A DNA stretch of 64,000 bases, taken from assembly GCA_009469675.1 (NCBI GenBank), contig SSSZ01000030.1, forward strand, positions 186,001-250,000, given 5' to 3'. Positions 1 to 8,542 of the stretch are shown here, one piece after another (position 1 is the stretch's first letter; every line of letters starts with the position of its first letter). The notes below the pieces were generated by a model. The model searched no databases. It saw only the letters and a program-made list of their open reading frames with translations, and was not told the DNA's origin. This DNA is from Azonexaceae bacterium. GTDB lineage: Bacteria; Pseudomonadota; Gammaproteobacteria; Burkholderiales; Rhodocyclaceae. The position numbers and the translations under genes are program-made.

Positions 1-1304
1 TCTTCAGCCTCGCCAAGTCGGTCAAGAAGGCGGCCCAGTCGGGCAGCGGCAGTTCGGGGCTGTCGAGCTTCGAGCAGTTGGTCGAACTCGGGAAGGGCAA
101 CCGCCAGTACGACGCCAACGACCAGCACATCGTCAATATCGTCGATTGGCTTTGGCAGTACGCCTTCGACCAGCGGGCCTCGGACATCCACGTCGAACCC
201 CGGCGCGACGTCGGCCTGGTGCGCTTTCGCATCGACGGCGTGCTGCATCAGGTGTACCAGATCCCGATGGCGGTGATGAACGCCATGACCAGCCGCATCA
301 AGCTCCTGGGCCGCATGGATGTGATCGAGAAGCGCCGTCCCCAGGACGGCCGCATCAAGACCCGGACGCCCGACGGGCAGGAGGTGGAGTTGCGCTTGTC
401 GACCCTGCCGACGGCCTTCGGCGAAAAACTGGTGATGCGTATCTTCGATCCCGAGGTGCTGGTCCGCGATTTCCGCGAACTGGGCTTCTCCGAGGACGAC
501 CAGGGACGCTGGAACCGCATGACCGCCTCGCCCAACGGCATCATCCTGGTCACCGGCCCCACCGGCTCGGGCAAGACGACGACCCTCTACACCACGCTGA
601 AGCAGCTTGCGACCCCCGACGTCAACGTGTGCACCATCGAGGATCCCATCGAGATGGTCGAGGCCGCCTTCAACCAGATGCAGGTCCAACACAGCATCGA
701 CCTGGGGTTCGCCGACGGGGTGCGCGCCCTCATGCGGCAGGATCCGGACATCGTCATGATCGGCGAAATCCGCGACCTGGAAACGGCCGAAATGGCCATC
801 CAGGCTGCCCTTACCGGCCACCTGGTGCTCTCCTCGCTGCACACCAACGACGCTCCTTCGGCGATCACCCGGCTCCTCGACCTGGGGGTACCGGCCTACC
901 TCATCAACTCGACCTTGCTCGGGGTGATGGCCCAGCGCCTAGTGCGCACCCTGTGCCCAAGCTGCAAGCAACCCTACTCCATCCGCGACGAGCAGCGGGA
1001 GGCCTGGAACTCCCTGGTGGCGCCATGGAAGTCGAACCATCCGGCCCACGTCCATCACCCGGTCGGCTGCCTGGAGTGCCGGATGACCGGCTACATGGGG
1101 CGGGTCGGCCTCTACGAAATCCTCGTCATGTCGCCGGAGCTGCGCAAGCTCGTCAAACCCCAGGCCGACATCGCCAGGCTGCGCGACCAGGCCTACCGCG
1201 AAGGCATGCGGCCCCTGCGTATTTCCGGGGCGATGAAGGTGGCCGCCGGAGTCACCTCCCTGGAGGAAATCGTCAAGGTCGCGCCACCGGCCGACGAGGA
1301 CTGA
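1..1304 (+). CDS. GspE/PulE/PilB-type secretion ATPase, 5' truncated by the window edge
   Basis: Hexameric ATPase of the type II secretion / type IV pilus assembly superfamily, acting at the cytoplasmic face of the inner membrane. The reading frame is open from base 3, so the N-terminal domain lies outside the window. Visible in order: SDIHVEP, Walker A GPTGSGKTTT, the Walker B region with MIGEIRD, a LVLSSLHTNDA stretch, and a four-cysteine zinc module (CPSC ... CLEC) followed by GYMGRVGLYE, typical of GspE and PilB. It is followed 19 bp later by a convergent gene. Whether it serves secretion or pili cannot be decided because upstream partners are missing. Confidence 0.93.
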   Translation, partial: FSLAKSVKKAAQSGSGSSGLSSFEQLVELGKGNRQYDANDQHIVNIVDWLWQYAFDQRASDIHVEPRRDVGLVRFRIDGVLHQVYQIPMAVMNAMTSRIKLLGRMDVIEKRRPQDGRIKTRTPDGQEVELRLSTLPTAFGEKLVMRIFDPEVLVRDFRELGFSEDDQGRWNRMTASPNGIILVTGPTGSGKTTTLYTTLKQLATPDVNVCTIEDPIEMVEAAFNQMQVQHSIDLGFADGVRALMRQDPDIVMIGEIRDLETAEMAIQAALTGHLVLSSLHTNDAPSAITRLLDLGVPAYLINSTLLGVMAQRLVRTLCPSCKQPYSIRDEQREAWNSLVAPWKSNHPAHVHHPVGCLECRMTGYMGRVGLYEILVMSPELRKLVKPQADIARLRDQAYREGMRPLRISGAMKVAAGVTSLEEIVKVAPPADED

Positions 1305-1322
1305 GCGGGGCGGCGACCCCGG

Positions 1323-1970
1323 TCAATACTTCCATTTGCCGCCGTAGAAGGGCGGCTGGCGCCCGACCAACCCTTCCAGCTCGATGAGTTCGGCGTCGCT
1401 GTGGTTCATCACCGTGGCCGGGATCATCGACCGGCTGCCGTCGGCGAGGATATAGATGGGGTGGTCGTGGTAACGGGTCTCGATGACTTCCTTCCGGGCC
1501 GGAGCGGCGCTGGGGACGACCTCGGCGACGCCGTAGCAAAGACAGAAATAGACCCGTTCGGCTTCGGCTTCGAGGTAGCAGCCCGTGCCGCGTATGCCGA
1601 TGGTGGCGGTGGCCGTTTCGATGCGCTTGTCGCCCTTGCCGAAGACCGCGAGGAGCTTGCCCGAAAGCACCCGCAGCCCGCCCTTCAAGGCTTCGCCAAC
1701 CAGGCTCACGGTCGAATTGCCTCGTTGCAGGAAGGCGTCCTGGCCGACCACATACACGGCTTCGGCGCCGGGGCCGGTGACGATGGTGTCGCCGCCCTTG
1801 ATCGCCATGCCTTCCCGGGCCGGCTGGCCGTTCACCCGTACCTCGCCGGTGAAGCGGAAAAGCCCCTGGCCCCCCGGCTTGGTGCCGTTGGCCCAAGCGG
1901 TGGAGAGGCCGCCGGTCTGGTCGGCGAGGGCGAGGGCGCTCAGTCCTTTGAGCAGGGTGCGTCGCTGCAT
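1323..1970 (-). CDS. FecR-domain periplasmic protein
   Basis: Exported protein of about 215 aa with a FecR-like beta-rich domain. The N-terminus MQRRTLLKGLSALALA is a signal peptide with twin Arg near the start. A FecR-type core follows: a gene-internal GGDTIVTGPGAEAVYVV segment, then a repeat of IETATATIGIRGTG, the hallmark of FecR domains in betaproteobacteria. I chose the ATG at 1970 because AGGAG lies about 6 nt upstream; an upstream in-frame start at 2006 would add 12 residues before the signal. There is no sigma factor or TonB receptor nearby, so a classical FecIR role is not supported. Three cysteines sit in the middle (GCYLEA, CLCYG). Confidence 0.8.
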   Translation of the reverse strand: MQRRTLLKGLSALALADQTGGLSTAWANGTKPGGQGLFRFTGEVRVNGQPAREGMAIKGGDTIVTGPGAEAVYVVGQDAFLQRGNSTVSLVGEALKGGLRVLSGKLLAVFGKGDKRIETATATIGIRGTGCYLEAEAERVYFCLCYGVAEVVPSAAPARKEVIETRYHDHPIYILADGSRSMIPATVMNHSDAELIELEGLVGRQPPFYGGKWKY

Positions 1971-2141
1971 GGTGGCTCCTGGTGGTCGGCTTGGCAATGA
2001 AGGCAATAGGAAAGCTTGTCTTGGTGTCCCTGACGCGCTTGCTCATCCTGGCGACAGCTTAGGCTATCGCCACGCTTCGCGCCAAGCCGGGAACACCGGT
2101 CCGGCACCTTTGTGGCGTTCCGCCCATCGCCACCTGGACCG

Positions 2142-3314
2142 CTAGCGGGAAAGACTGGTCATGGCCCGTTCCAGGCCGTCGAGAGTGAGGGGGAACATGC
2201 GGTCGGAGAGCAATTGCTTGAGCATGTGGATCGAGGGGCTGTACTGCCAGTGGGCTTCGGGCATGGGGTTGAGCCAAACGGCCCGGGGCCAGGTGGCGGT
2301 CATGCGTTCCAGCCAGAGGCTCCCCGGCTCTTCGTTCCAGTGTTCGACGCTGCCCCCCGGGCGGGCGATTTCGTAGGGGCTCATGTAGGCGTCGCCGACG
2401 AAGACCAGCTTGTAGTCGGGACCATAGGTGTGGATGAGATCCCAGGTCGAGCGCCGCTCGTCGTGGCGGCGGCGGTTGTCCCGCCAGACGCTTTCATAGA
2501 CGCAGTTGTGAAAGTAGAAATGCTCCAGGTGCTTGAATTCGGCCCGGGCCGCCGAGAACAATTCCTCGCAGGCCCGGATGTGGTCGTCCATGGAGCCGCC
2601 GATGTCGAGAAGCAGCAGGATCTTGATGGCGTTGTGGCGTTCGGGCCGCAGCTTGAGGTCGAGCCAGCCGGCGTTCCGGGCGGTGCCGGCGATGGTGCCG
2701 TCGAGGTCGAGTTCGGTTTCCGCCCCCTGGCGGGCGAAGCGCCGCAGCCGCCGGAGCGCCACCTTGATGTTGCGCACCCCGAGCTCGACGCCGTCGTCGA
2801 GATTCCGGTATTCGCGTTTTTCCCAGACCTTGACCGCCGTGCGGTTGCCCGCCGAATCGCCGCCGATGCGGATGCCCTCGGGGTGATAGCCGCCATGGCC
2901 GTAGGGCGAGGTGCCGCCGGTGCCGATCCACTTGCTGCCGCCGGCGTGGCGCTCCTTCTGCTCGGCGAGGCGTTTCTTGAATTCCTCGAAAAGTTTTTCG
3001 TAGCCCAGTTTTTCCAGCTTGGCCCGGTCTTCCTCGGAGAGATGGCGCTGGGCGGCCAGGCGGAGCCAGTCTTCGGGAATCAGGGCATCCAGGCCGGGGA
3101 GGGCCTCGATACCCTTGAAAAATTCGCCGAAGGCCCGGTCGTAGCGGTCGTAAAGGGCTTCGTCCTTGACCAGGATGGTGCGGGCAAGGAGATGGAAGTC
3201 GTCCACGCTGTGGCCGACCAGCCGGGCCTCCAGGGCCGCCAGCAGGGCGAGCAGTTCCTTGGTCGAAACCGGGAGCTGCCGCGCCTTGAGGTGCAAGAAA
3301 AAGTCGACCAGCAC
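2142..3314 (-). CDS. VWA-domain protein, CoxE-like partner of the adjacent MoxR ATPase
   Basis: Protein of 390 aa with a von Willebrand factor A domain in its C-terminal half. The MIDAS-type segment reads LLLLDIGGSMDDH (DxGxS rather than the usual DxSxS). The N-terminal half is helical and charged, as in CoxE/CbbO-like proteins. Such proteins work with a MoxR-family AAA+ ATPase to insert metals into, or remodel, a client enzyme. The start is GTG with AGGCGG a few bases upstream, 21 nt after the stop of the MoxR gene, so the two are probably cotranscribed. The client is not visible here. The family call is firm; the function is inferred from the pairing. Confidence 0.82.
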   Translation of the reverse strand: MLVDFFLHLKARQLPVSTKELLALLAALEARLVGHSVDDFHLLARTILVKDEALYDRYDRAFGEFFKGIEALPGLDALIPEDWLRLAAQRHLSEEDRAKLEKLGYEKLFEEFKKRLAEQKERHAGGSKWIGTGGTSPYGHGGYHPEGIRIGGDSAGNRTAVKVWEKREYRNLDDGVELGVRNIKVALRRLRRFARQGAETELDLDGTIAGTARNAGWLDLKLRPERHNAIKILLLLDIGGSMDDHIRACEELFSAARAEFKHLEHFYFHNCVYESVWRDNRRRHDERRSTWDLIHTYGPDYKLVFVGDAYMSPYEIARPGGSVEHWNEEPGSLWLERMTATWPRAVWLNPMPEAHWQYSPSIHMLKQLLSDRMFPLTLDGLERAMTSLSR

Positions 3315-3335
3315 GGCGCCGCCTCGCCGGCCCGG

Positions 3336-4178
3336 TCAGCTCTTGCGCCGGGCCATGAAGGCCAGGCGTTCGAAGAGGTGCACGTCCTGCTCGTTCTTGA
3401 GCAGCGCCCCGTGCAGCGGCGGAATGGCGTCCTTGGCCTCCTTGGCGCGCAGGGCTTCGGGGGGGATATCCTCGGCCAGGAGCAATTTCAGCCAGTCGAT
3501 CAATTCGCTGGTCGAGGGCTTTTTCTTCAGGCCCGGTACCTCCCGCAGGTCGAAGAAGACCGCCAGGGCCTCCTTGAGCAGTTCGCGCTTCAAGCCGGGA
3601 AAATGGACGTTGACGATGCGCGTCATCGTCTCCTTGTCGGGGAAGCGGATGTAATGGAAGAAGCAGCGGCGCAGGAAGGCGTCGGGCAGTTCCTTCTCGT
3701 TGTTGGAGGTGATGATGATGAGCGGGCGGTGGCGGGCCTTGACCGTGCGGTGCAGTTCGTAGCAGTGGAACTCCATGCGGTCGAGTTCGCGCAGGAGGTC
3801 GTTGGGGAACTCGATGTCGGCCTTGTCGATTTCGTCGATCAGCACCACGGCCGGGGTTTCGCATTCGAAGGCCTGCCACAGCACGCCATGGACGATGTAG
3901 TGGGCGATGTCCTCGACCCGGGGGTCGCCCAGCTGCGAATCCCGCAGCCGGGAGACGGCGTCGTATTCGTAGAGTCCCTGCTGCGCCTTGGTGGTCGATT
4001 TGATGTGCCACTGGAAGAGGGGCATGCCCAGGGCCCGGGCCACCTCCTCGGCGAGCAGGGTCTTGCCGGTGCCGGGTTCGCCCTTGATGAGGAGCGGGCG
4101 TTCCAGGGTGACGGCGGCGTTCACCGCCAGGGTGAGGTCGCGGGTGGTGACGTAGGTGTCGGTGCCTTCGAATTTCAT
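3336..4178 (-). CDS. MoxR-family AAA+ ATPase
   Basis: AAA+ chaperone-type ATPase of 280 aa. Walker A is GEPGTGKT and Walker B is VVLIDEIDKAD. Sensor 1 is IIITSNNEKELPDAFLRRC, including the Arg finger region typical of MoxR, CbbQ and NorQ. An in-frame ATG 40 codons upstream (4298) exists, but those residues are low-complexity and overlap the upstream DUF1841 gene, so I chose the ATG at 4178 in front of MKFEGTDTYV. It starts 7 nt after the DUF1841 stop and is followed by the VWA gene, the standard ATPase/VWA pair used for cofactor insertion or complex assembly. Confidence 0.88.
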   Translation of the reverse strand: MKFEGTDTYVTTRDLTLAVNAAVTLERPLLIKGEPGTGKTLLAEEVARALGMPLFQWHIKSTTKAQQGLYEYDAVSRLRDSQLGDPRVEDIAHYIVHGVLWQAFECETPAVVLIDEIDKADIEFPNDLLRELDRMEFHCYELHRTVKARHRPLIIITSNNEKELPDAFLRRCFFHYIRFPDKETMTRIVNVHFPGLKRELLKEALAVFFDLREVPGLKKKPSTSELIDWLKLLLAEDIPPEALRAKEAKDAIPPLHGALLKNEQDVHLFERLAFMARRKS

Positions 4179-4185
4179 GCTCGTC

Positions 4186-4617
4186 TCACAGTAGGCTGGC
4201 GGCACGCCGCACGGCATCGACGTAGGCCAGGGCGTCCATGGGCTTGCCCTCGCGCTGGGCCCGCCAGATGGTTTCGCCCAGGGCTTCGAGAATGACATGC
4301 TCGGCGGCGTGGGGTTCCATGCGGCTTCGCAGGGCGTCGTAGGCGGCGCGGATGCCGGGGGGCTGGTCGATGCTGACCTGCTCGTGGATGGCGAGGTGCA
4401 GCGAGAGGTGGAGGAAGGGATTCATCTGGCCGTCTTCGGGCTGCCATTCCCGTTCCCGGGCGCTTGCGGCATTGCCCAGCAGGGCGTGGTATTCGGGGTG
4501 GCGGGCGGCGATGTCGGCAGCGGCCACTTCGGCGCCGACCAGGGGCCGGCGGGCGAGATGCTTCTGCCAGGCGTCGCAAAAAAAGTCGCGGACCTGATCG
4601 CGGGAGGGACTAAACAT
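4186..4617 (-). CDS. DUF1841 family protein
   Basis: Protein of 143 aa matching the proteobacterial DUF1841 family, with MFSPSRDQVRDFFCDAW at the start and the conserved HPEYHALL and MNPFLHLSLHLAIHEQ segments. The family function is unknown. It is mostly helical and soluble, with no signal peptide or membrane segment. It lies between the FIST gene (45 nt upstream) and the MoxR gene (7 nt downstream) in a co-directional run that begins with nth. Confidence 0.82.
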   Translation of the reverse strand: MFSPSRDQVRDFFCDAWQKHLARRPLVGAEVAAADIAARHPEYHALLGNAASAREREWQPEDGQMNPFLHLSLHLAIHEQVSIDQPPGIRAAYDALRSRMEPHAAEHVILEALGETIWRAQREGKPMDALAYVDAVRRAASLL

Positions 4618-4662
4618 GGCCGGGCATCCGGTGGGGAGCGGGGAGGAAGGGGAGCGAAGGAG

Positions 4663-5688
4663 TCATGGGCTGGGTGCGAAAAGCAGGGTGACGACGGAGT
4701 TCTGATACTGACAGTTGCGGCCTTCCCTGGCAACGATCTGCCCGCTGCCGTAGGCCCCCAGCAGGGGCAGGCCGGGGAAGCGCTGGCGGCAGGCCAGGAG
4801 GTCGAGATCGTCGTTGCCGTAGAACAAGGGGCCGCGGCCGATGCAGGAAAAAACCAGGGCGAATTCCGGGTTGGGGCAGGCGGCGGCGAGGGGTTCGAGG
4901 CTGGTCCGCATGTCGATTTCAGCGGCCAGCGGCTGGCGCAGGGCCCAACGGATGGGCTCACCGGCCGCCACGGGCAGGGCGAAGGTCAGCGAGCCGTCGG
5001 CATTGGCGGCGAGGAAGGGGATGGGCCGGCCATCGGCGGCGACGGCACTGACCCGGTGCAGCGGAAGTTCGGACCGCTCCCGCAGATGCGGCGGCAAGGC
5101 GCGGCGCAGGCTGTCCTGGGCCGACAGGCCGCCGATGCGGGCGACATCGTAGGCGTGGACGGCGTCGACGACCTGTTCATCGCCCAGGAGTTGGAGGCCG
5201 GTGGACAGGGCAGCGGCGCAGCGGACGCCAGTGAATTCGGCTTCGCAGCGGGCGGATTCGGCAAGGCGCGAGTGCTGCCAGACGCCGGCGCCGGCGTTCA
5301 CCAGGCCGTGCCGGAGCGGGCCTTGCTGCCATTCGGCCGGCAGGGTCGCCGTGCCGGCCAGGGCCATGCGCGTCCCCGCCTCGCCGACGGGAAGCCGCAG
5401 GGCGGCGCCGTCGCCGACCACGAGGGCGGCGGCAGCCGGCTGGTCGAGGCTCCACCCGGATTCGGTGAACAGGCCGTTGGCGACCATGCCGAAAACCTGC
5501 AGGCAGCCGGCCTGGCGGGCGGCGGCCAGAACCGCCGGCTGGGGGTGGCGGGAAAATTCGCCGGAAAGAAAAAGGACGACGCCCGCCGCCTGGTCGAGCC
5601 CCGCCCGCGCCAGGGCGTTGCGCACCGCCGCCGCGGCCAGGGCGGGAGCCGCCTCCAGGCCGCTGACCAGGGATGTCCCGGCCTTCAT
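4663..5688 (-). CDS. FIST-domain sensory protein
   Basis: Protein of 341 aa built from FIST N and FIST C domains, a ligand-sensing module proposed to bind small molecules such as amino acids. The N-terminal half holds VVLFLSGEFSRHPQPAV; the C-terminal half ends with LVFSCIGRGPLFYGNDD and GLPLLGAYGSGQIV, typical of FIST_C. It has no kinase, cyclase or methyl-accepting output of its own, so it must act through a partner. Its ATG overlaps the nth stop codon (ATGA), which indicates translational coupling. A longer in-frame read-through upstream is only the antisense of neighbouring sequence. The ligand is unknown. Confidence 0.85.
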   Translation of the reverse strand: MKAGTSLVSGLEAAPALAAAAVRNALARAGLDQAAGVVLFLSGEFSRHPQPAVLAAARQAGCLQVFGMVANGLFTESGWSLDQPAAAALVVGDGAALRLPVGEAGTRMALAGTATLPAEWQQGPLRHGLVNAGAGVWQHSRLAESARCEAEFTGVRCAAALSTGLQLLGDEQVVDAVHAYDVARIGGLSAQDSLRRALPPHLRERSELPLHRVSAVAADGRPIPFLAANADGSLTFALPVAAGEPIRWALRQPLAAEIDMRTSLEPLAAACPNPEFALVFSCIGRGPLFYGNDDLDLLACRQRFPGLPLLGAYGSGQIVAREGRNCQYQNSVVTLLFAPSP

Positions 5689-6317
5689 GGCGTCTTGCCC
5701 CGGAAGAGGCAGAGATCGGTCACGGGGCAGCGCGGGCAATCCGGGCGGCGGGCCGTGCAGGTATAGCGGCCGTGCAGGATGAGCCAGTGGTGGGCATCCT
5801 GGCGGAACTCGCGGGGGGTGGCCCGGGTGAGTTTTTCCTCGACTTCCAGGGGGGTCCGGCCGGGGGCCAGGCCGGTGCGGTTGGCGACGCGGAAGATGTG
5901 GGTGTCCACGGCGATGGTGGCCTGGCCGAAGGCCGTGTTGAGCACCACGTTGGCCGTTTTGCGGCCGACGCCGGGAAGGGCTTCGAGGCTGGCCCGGTCG
6001 GCTGGTACCTCGCCGCCGTGGCGTTCGAGCAGCAGGCGGCAGGTGGCGACGACGTTTTTCGCCTTGGTCCGGTAGAGGCCGATGGTGCGGATATATTCGG
6101 CCAGGCCCGCCTCGCCCAGGGCGGCCATGGCCGCAGGCGTGGGGGCGACGGGAAAGAGGCGGGCGGTGGCCTTGTTGACGCCGACGTCGGTGGCCTGGGC
6201 GGAAAGAATCACCGCAACAAGAAGCTGAAACGGGGATTCGTAGTGCAGTTCGGTGGTTGGATGGGGGTTGGCGGCCCGCAATCGCTCGTAGAACTGCCGA
6301 ATGTCGGCCTTTTTCAA
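5685..6317 (-). CDS. nth: Endonuclease III (DNA glycosylase/AP lyase)
   Basis: Base-excision repair glycosylase for oxidised pyrimidines, 210 aa, close to the usual 211. The helix-hairpin-helix LEALPGVGRKTANVVLN contains the catalytic Lys, and the catalytic Asp is in VDTHIFRV. The C-terminal 4Fe-4S site is C-x6-C-x2-C-x5-C (CTARRPDCPRCPVTDLC). The start is TTG; the sequence MKKADIRQFYERL follows. A CATAAT -10-like box lies at 6332-6337. In many proteobacteria nth directly follows rnfE; here a diguanylate cyclase gene on the other strand separates the two. Confidence 0.95.
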   Translation of the reverse strand: MKKADIRQFYERLRAANPHPTTELHYESPFQLLVAVILSAQATDVGVNKATARLFPVAPTPAAMAALGEAGLAEYIRTIGLYRTKAKNVVATCRLLLERHGGEVPADRASLEALPGVGRKTANVVLNTAFGQATIAVDTHIFRVANRTGLAPGRTPLEVEEKLTRATPREFRQDAHHWLILHGRYTCTARRPDCPRCPVTDLCLFRGKTP

Positions 6318-6337
6318 TCGATAATCCGTAATTATGC

Positions 6338-7822
6338 TTGTCAGGAAGCTCGGAAATAGTACATATTTCCGGGGACCATATTCTACTAAGCGGTGTATCG
6401 GTGCTTGCCCAGAGGAAGGATTTTTCCGCCGTCGATGCCGACAGCCTGTCGCAAATCGTCGAAGGCAATCCGGTAGCGACCATTGTGCTGGATGCGGACC
6501 ACCGCGTCACCCACTGGAACCGGGCTTGCGAAATCCTCACCGGTATTGCCGCCGAAGCCATGATCGGGTCGCGGGATCAGTGGCGGGCCTTCTACCCCAG
6601 CCCACGGCCGATCATGGCCGATCTTATCATCGACCGCGCCCTCGAGGACTCGGTCGATCATTACTACCACGGCAAGTTCCGGCGTTCCGCCCTGATCGAG
6701 GGCGCCTATGAGGCGGAGGATTTCTTCCCCGCCTTTTCCGAGCGCGGCATCTGGCTATTTTTCACTGCCGCCCCCATCCGCGACGGCGCCGGCACTATCG
6801 TCGGCGCCATCGAAACCCTGCAGGACGTTACCGAGCGCCATCTCGCCGAGGCGGCGCTGCGCGAAAGCGAAGGTTTTCTCGCCCAGATCGTCCACGGCAG
6901 TTCGGTGGCCACCTTCGTCATCGACCGGGAGCACCGGGTCACCCACTGGAACCGCGCCTGTGAAGCGATGACCGGGGTTTCGGCCAAGGAAATGCTCGGC
7001 ACCCGCGACCAGTGGCGGCCCTTCTACCCCAGCCAGCGGCCGCTCATGGCCGATCTCATCCTCGACGGGGCGAGCGAAGGCACCGTCGAACAGCTCTATC
7101 GCGGCAAGTACCGGCCTTCCCAGGTGGTGGCCGGCGCCTTCGAAGCCGAGGACTATTTCCCCAACTTCGGGGCGGGGGGCAAGTGGCTTTATTTTACGGC
7201 GGCGCCGCTCCGCAACCGCGCCGGCGAAGCCGTGGGGGCCATCGAGACCCTGCAGGACTTCACCGAGCGCCGGCGCACCGAAATCGCCCTCAAGGAGAGC
7301 GAAGAACGCTATCGCATGTTGAGCGTCACCGACGCCTTGACCGGGCTGTTCAATTCGCGCCACTTCTACGAACGCCTCCACGCCGAGGTCGAGCGCGCCC
7401 AGCGCTACGGCCGGCCGCTTTCGCTCATCATCCTCGACGCCGACAATTTCAAGCGCGTCAACGACACCTACGGCCATCTCCAGGGGGACCGCGTCCTGCA
7501 GGTGCTGGCCGGCGTCATCAGCCACAGCCTGCGCCGGACCGACAGCGCCTTCCGCTACGGCGGCGAGGAGTTCGCCATCCTCATGCCGGAGGCCGAAATG
7601 GAGGCGGCGGTGATGGTCGCCGAACGCCTGCGCCGCTGTTTTCACGAAACGCCGATCATGCCGGCGGACGGGGGAAGCCTGTCGTGTAGTGTAAGCGTCG
7701 GCGTCACCCAGCTCAATCCCGGAGAAAGCGTCGAAAGCTTCATCCGCCGGGCCGACGACGGCGCCTACCAGGCCAAGCGGCGAGGCAAGAACTGCGTCGT
7801 GGCGGTGCCGTTGCCGGAATAG
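6338..7822 (+). CDS. PAS-PAS-GGDEF diguanylate cyclase
   Basis: Soluble c-di-GMP synthase of up to 494 aa. Two near-duplicate PAS domains (about residues 38-165 and 175-300) share HRVTHWNRACE, a characteristic motif of cytosolic PAS sensors. The GGDEF domain follows with an intact active site RYGGEEFAIL and an RRTD inhibitory I-site five residues upstream. The two PAS domains are alike enough to suggest an internal duplication. No transmembrane segment is present. The start is uncertain: TTG 6338 gives the longest frame, but neither it nor GTG 6401 has a good ribosome site, and 6401 would place the palindrome at 6352-6370 outside the gene. Confidence 0.92.
   Translation: MSGSSEIVHISGDHILLSGVSVLAQRKDFSAVDADSLSQIVEGNPVATIVLDADHRVTHWNRACEILTGIAAEAMIGSRDQWRAFYPSPRPIMADLIIDRALEDSVDHYYHGKFRRSALIEGAYEAEDFFPAFSERGIWLFFTAAPIRDGAGTIVGAIETLQDVTERHLAEAALRESEGFLAQIVHGSSVATFVIDREHRVTHWNRACEAMTGVSAKEMLGTRDQWRPFYPSQRPLMADLILDGASEGTVEQLYRGKYRPSQVVAGAFEAEDYFPNFGAGGKWLYFTAAPLRNRAGEAVGAIETLQDFTERRRTEIALKESEERYRMLSVTDALTGLFNSRHFYERLHAEVERAQRYGRPLSLIILDADNFKRVNDTYGHLQGDRVLQVLAGVISHSLRRTDSAFRYGGEEFAILMPEAEMEAAVMVAERLRRCFHETPIMPADGGSLSCSVSVGVTQLNPGESVESFIRRADDGAYQAKRRGKNCVVAVPLPE
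6352..6370. promoter_or_regulatory. Perfect 19-bp palindrome in the nth / diguanylate cyclase divergent region
   Basis: GGAAATA - GTACA - TATTTCC, with 7-bp arms and a 5-bp centre. It lies about 15 bp upstream of the CATAAT box of nth, where a -35 element would be. It sits upstream of the GGDEF gene if that gene starts at GTG 6401. It looks like an operator for a dimeric regulator; the regulator is unknown. Confidence 0.4.
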
Positions 7823-7852
7823 CCCGGACCACCGGTCAACACGGCCGGTCGG

Positions 7853-8542
7853 TCAGTGGCAGCCGGCGTTGGCCGTCGGTGCCGGCGGTGTCTGCTGGGC
7901 CCGCAGCGCGGCCCGTTCCTCGACCCAGTTTTTCCAGGCGATCATGCAGCCTAGCAGGATGAAGGCGCCGGGCGGGAGCAGGGCGAGGAGGAATCCAGGG
8001 TAGTTGGCGGGCAACACCTGCAGCGGTTCGAGGCCGGGAAAAACCATCTCGATGCCACCCAGGAGGGTGCCGCTGCCCAGCAATTCCCGCAGGCCGCCAA
8101 GCAGCCCCAGGGTCCACAACATGCCGATGCCCATGAAGACGCCGTCGAAGGTCGATTGCAGCGGCGGATTCTTGGCGGCGAAGGCTTCGACCCGGGCCAG
8201 GACGATGCAATTGGTGACGATGAGGGGGATGAAAATCCCCAGAACCAGATAGAGTTCGTGCAGCTTGGCGTTGAAGAGGAGATCCACCACCGTGACCAGA
8301 GCGGCCACGATGAGGATGAAGACGGGAATGCGAATCTCGTGGGGGATGAGATTTCTCAGCGAGGCCACGGCCACGTTGGCCAGGGCCATGACAATGATGG
8401 TGGCGAGGGACAGCATGATGCCGTTTACCGCATTGGTGGTCACCGCCAGCAAGGGACAGAGGCCGAGAATCTGAACCAGGCTGGTGTTTTGCTTCCAGAC
8501 CCCGTTCTGGGCGATGGTGCGGAATTCCTCGCGGCTTATCAT
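7853..8542 (-). CDS. rnfE: Rnf electron transport complex subunit E
   Basis: Inner-membrane subunit of the ion-pumping ferredoxin:NAD+ oxidoreductase (Rnf), 229 aa with about six hydrophobic helices. It contains the family-typical CPLLAVTTNAVNG near the N-terminus and FIPLIVTNCIVLARVEAFA, each with one of the conserved membrane Cys residues shared with RnfA. Its ATG overlaps the rnfG stop (ATGA). It is last in the rnfABCDGE order. Confidence 0.95.
   Translation of the reverse strand: MISREEFRTIAQNGVWKQNTSLVQILGLCPLLAVTTNAVNGIMLSLATIIVMALANVAVASLRNLIPHEIRIPVFILIVAALVTVVDLLFNAKLHELYLVLGIFIPLIVTNCIVLARVEAFAAKNPPLQSTFDGVFMGIGMLWTLGLLGGLRELLGSGTLLGGIEMVFPGLEPLQVLPANYPGFLLALLPPGAFILLGCMIAWKNWVEERAALRAQQTPPAPTANAGCH

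Noticed and set aside
2112-4295. Long plus-strand open frame opposite the MoxR and VWA genes
   Set aside because: It is the antisense of GC-rich codons; the minus-strand proteins carry the recognised motifs.
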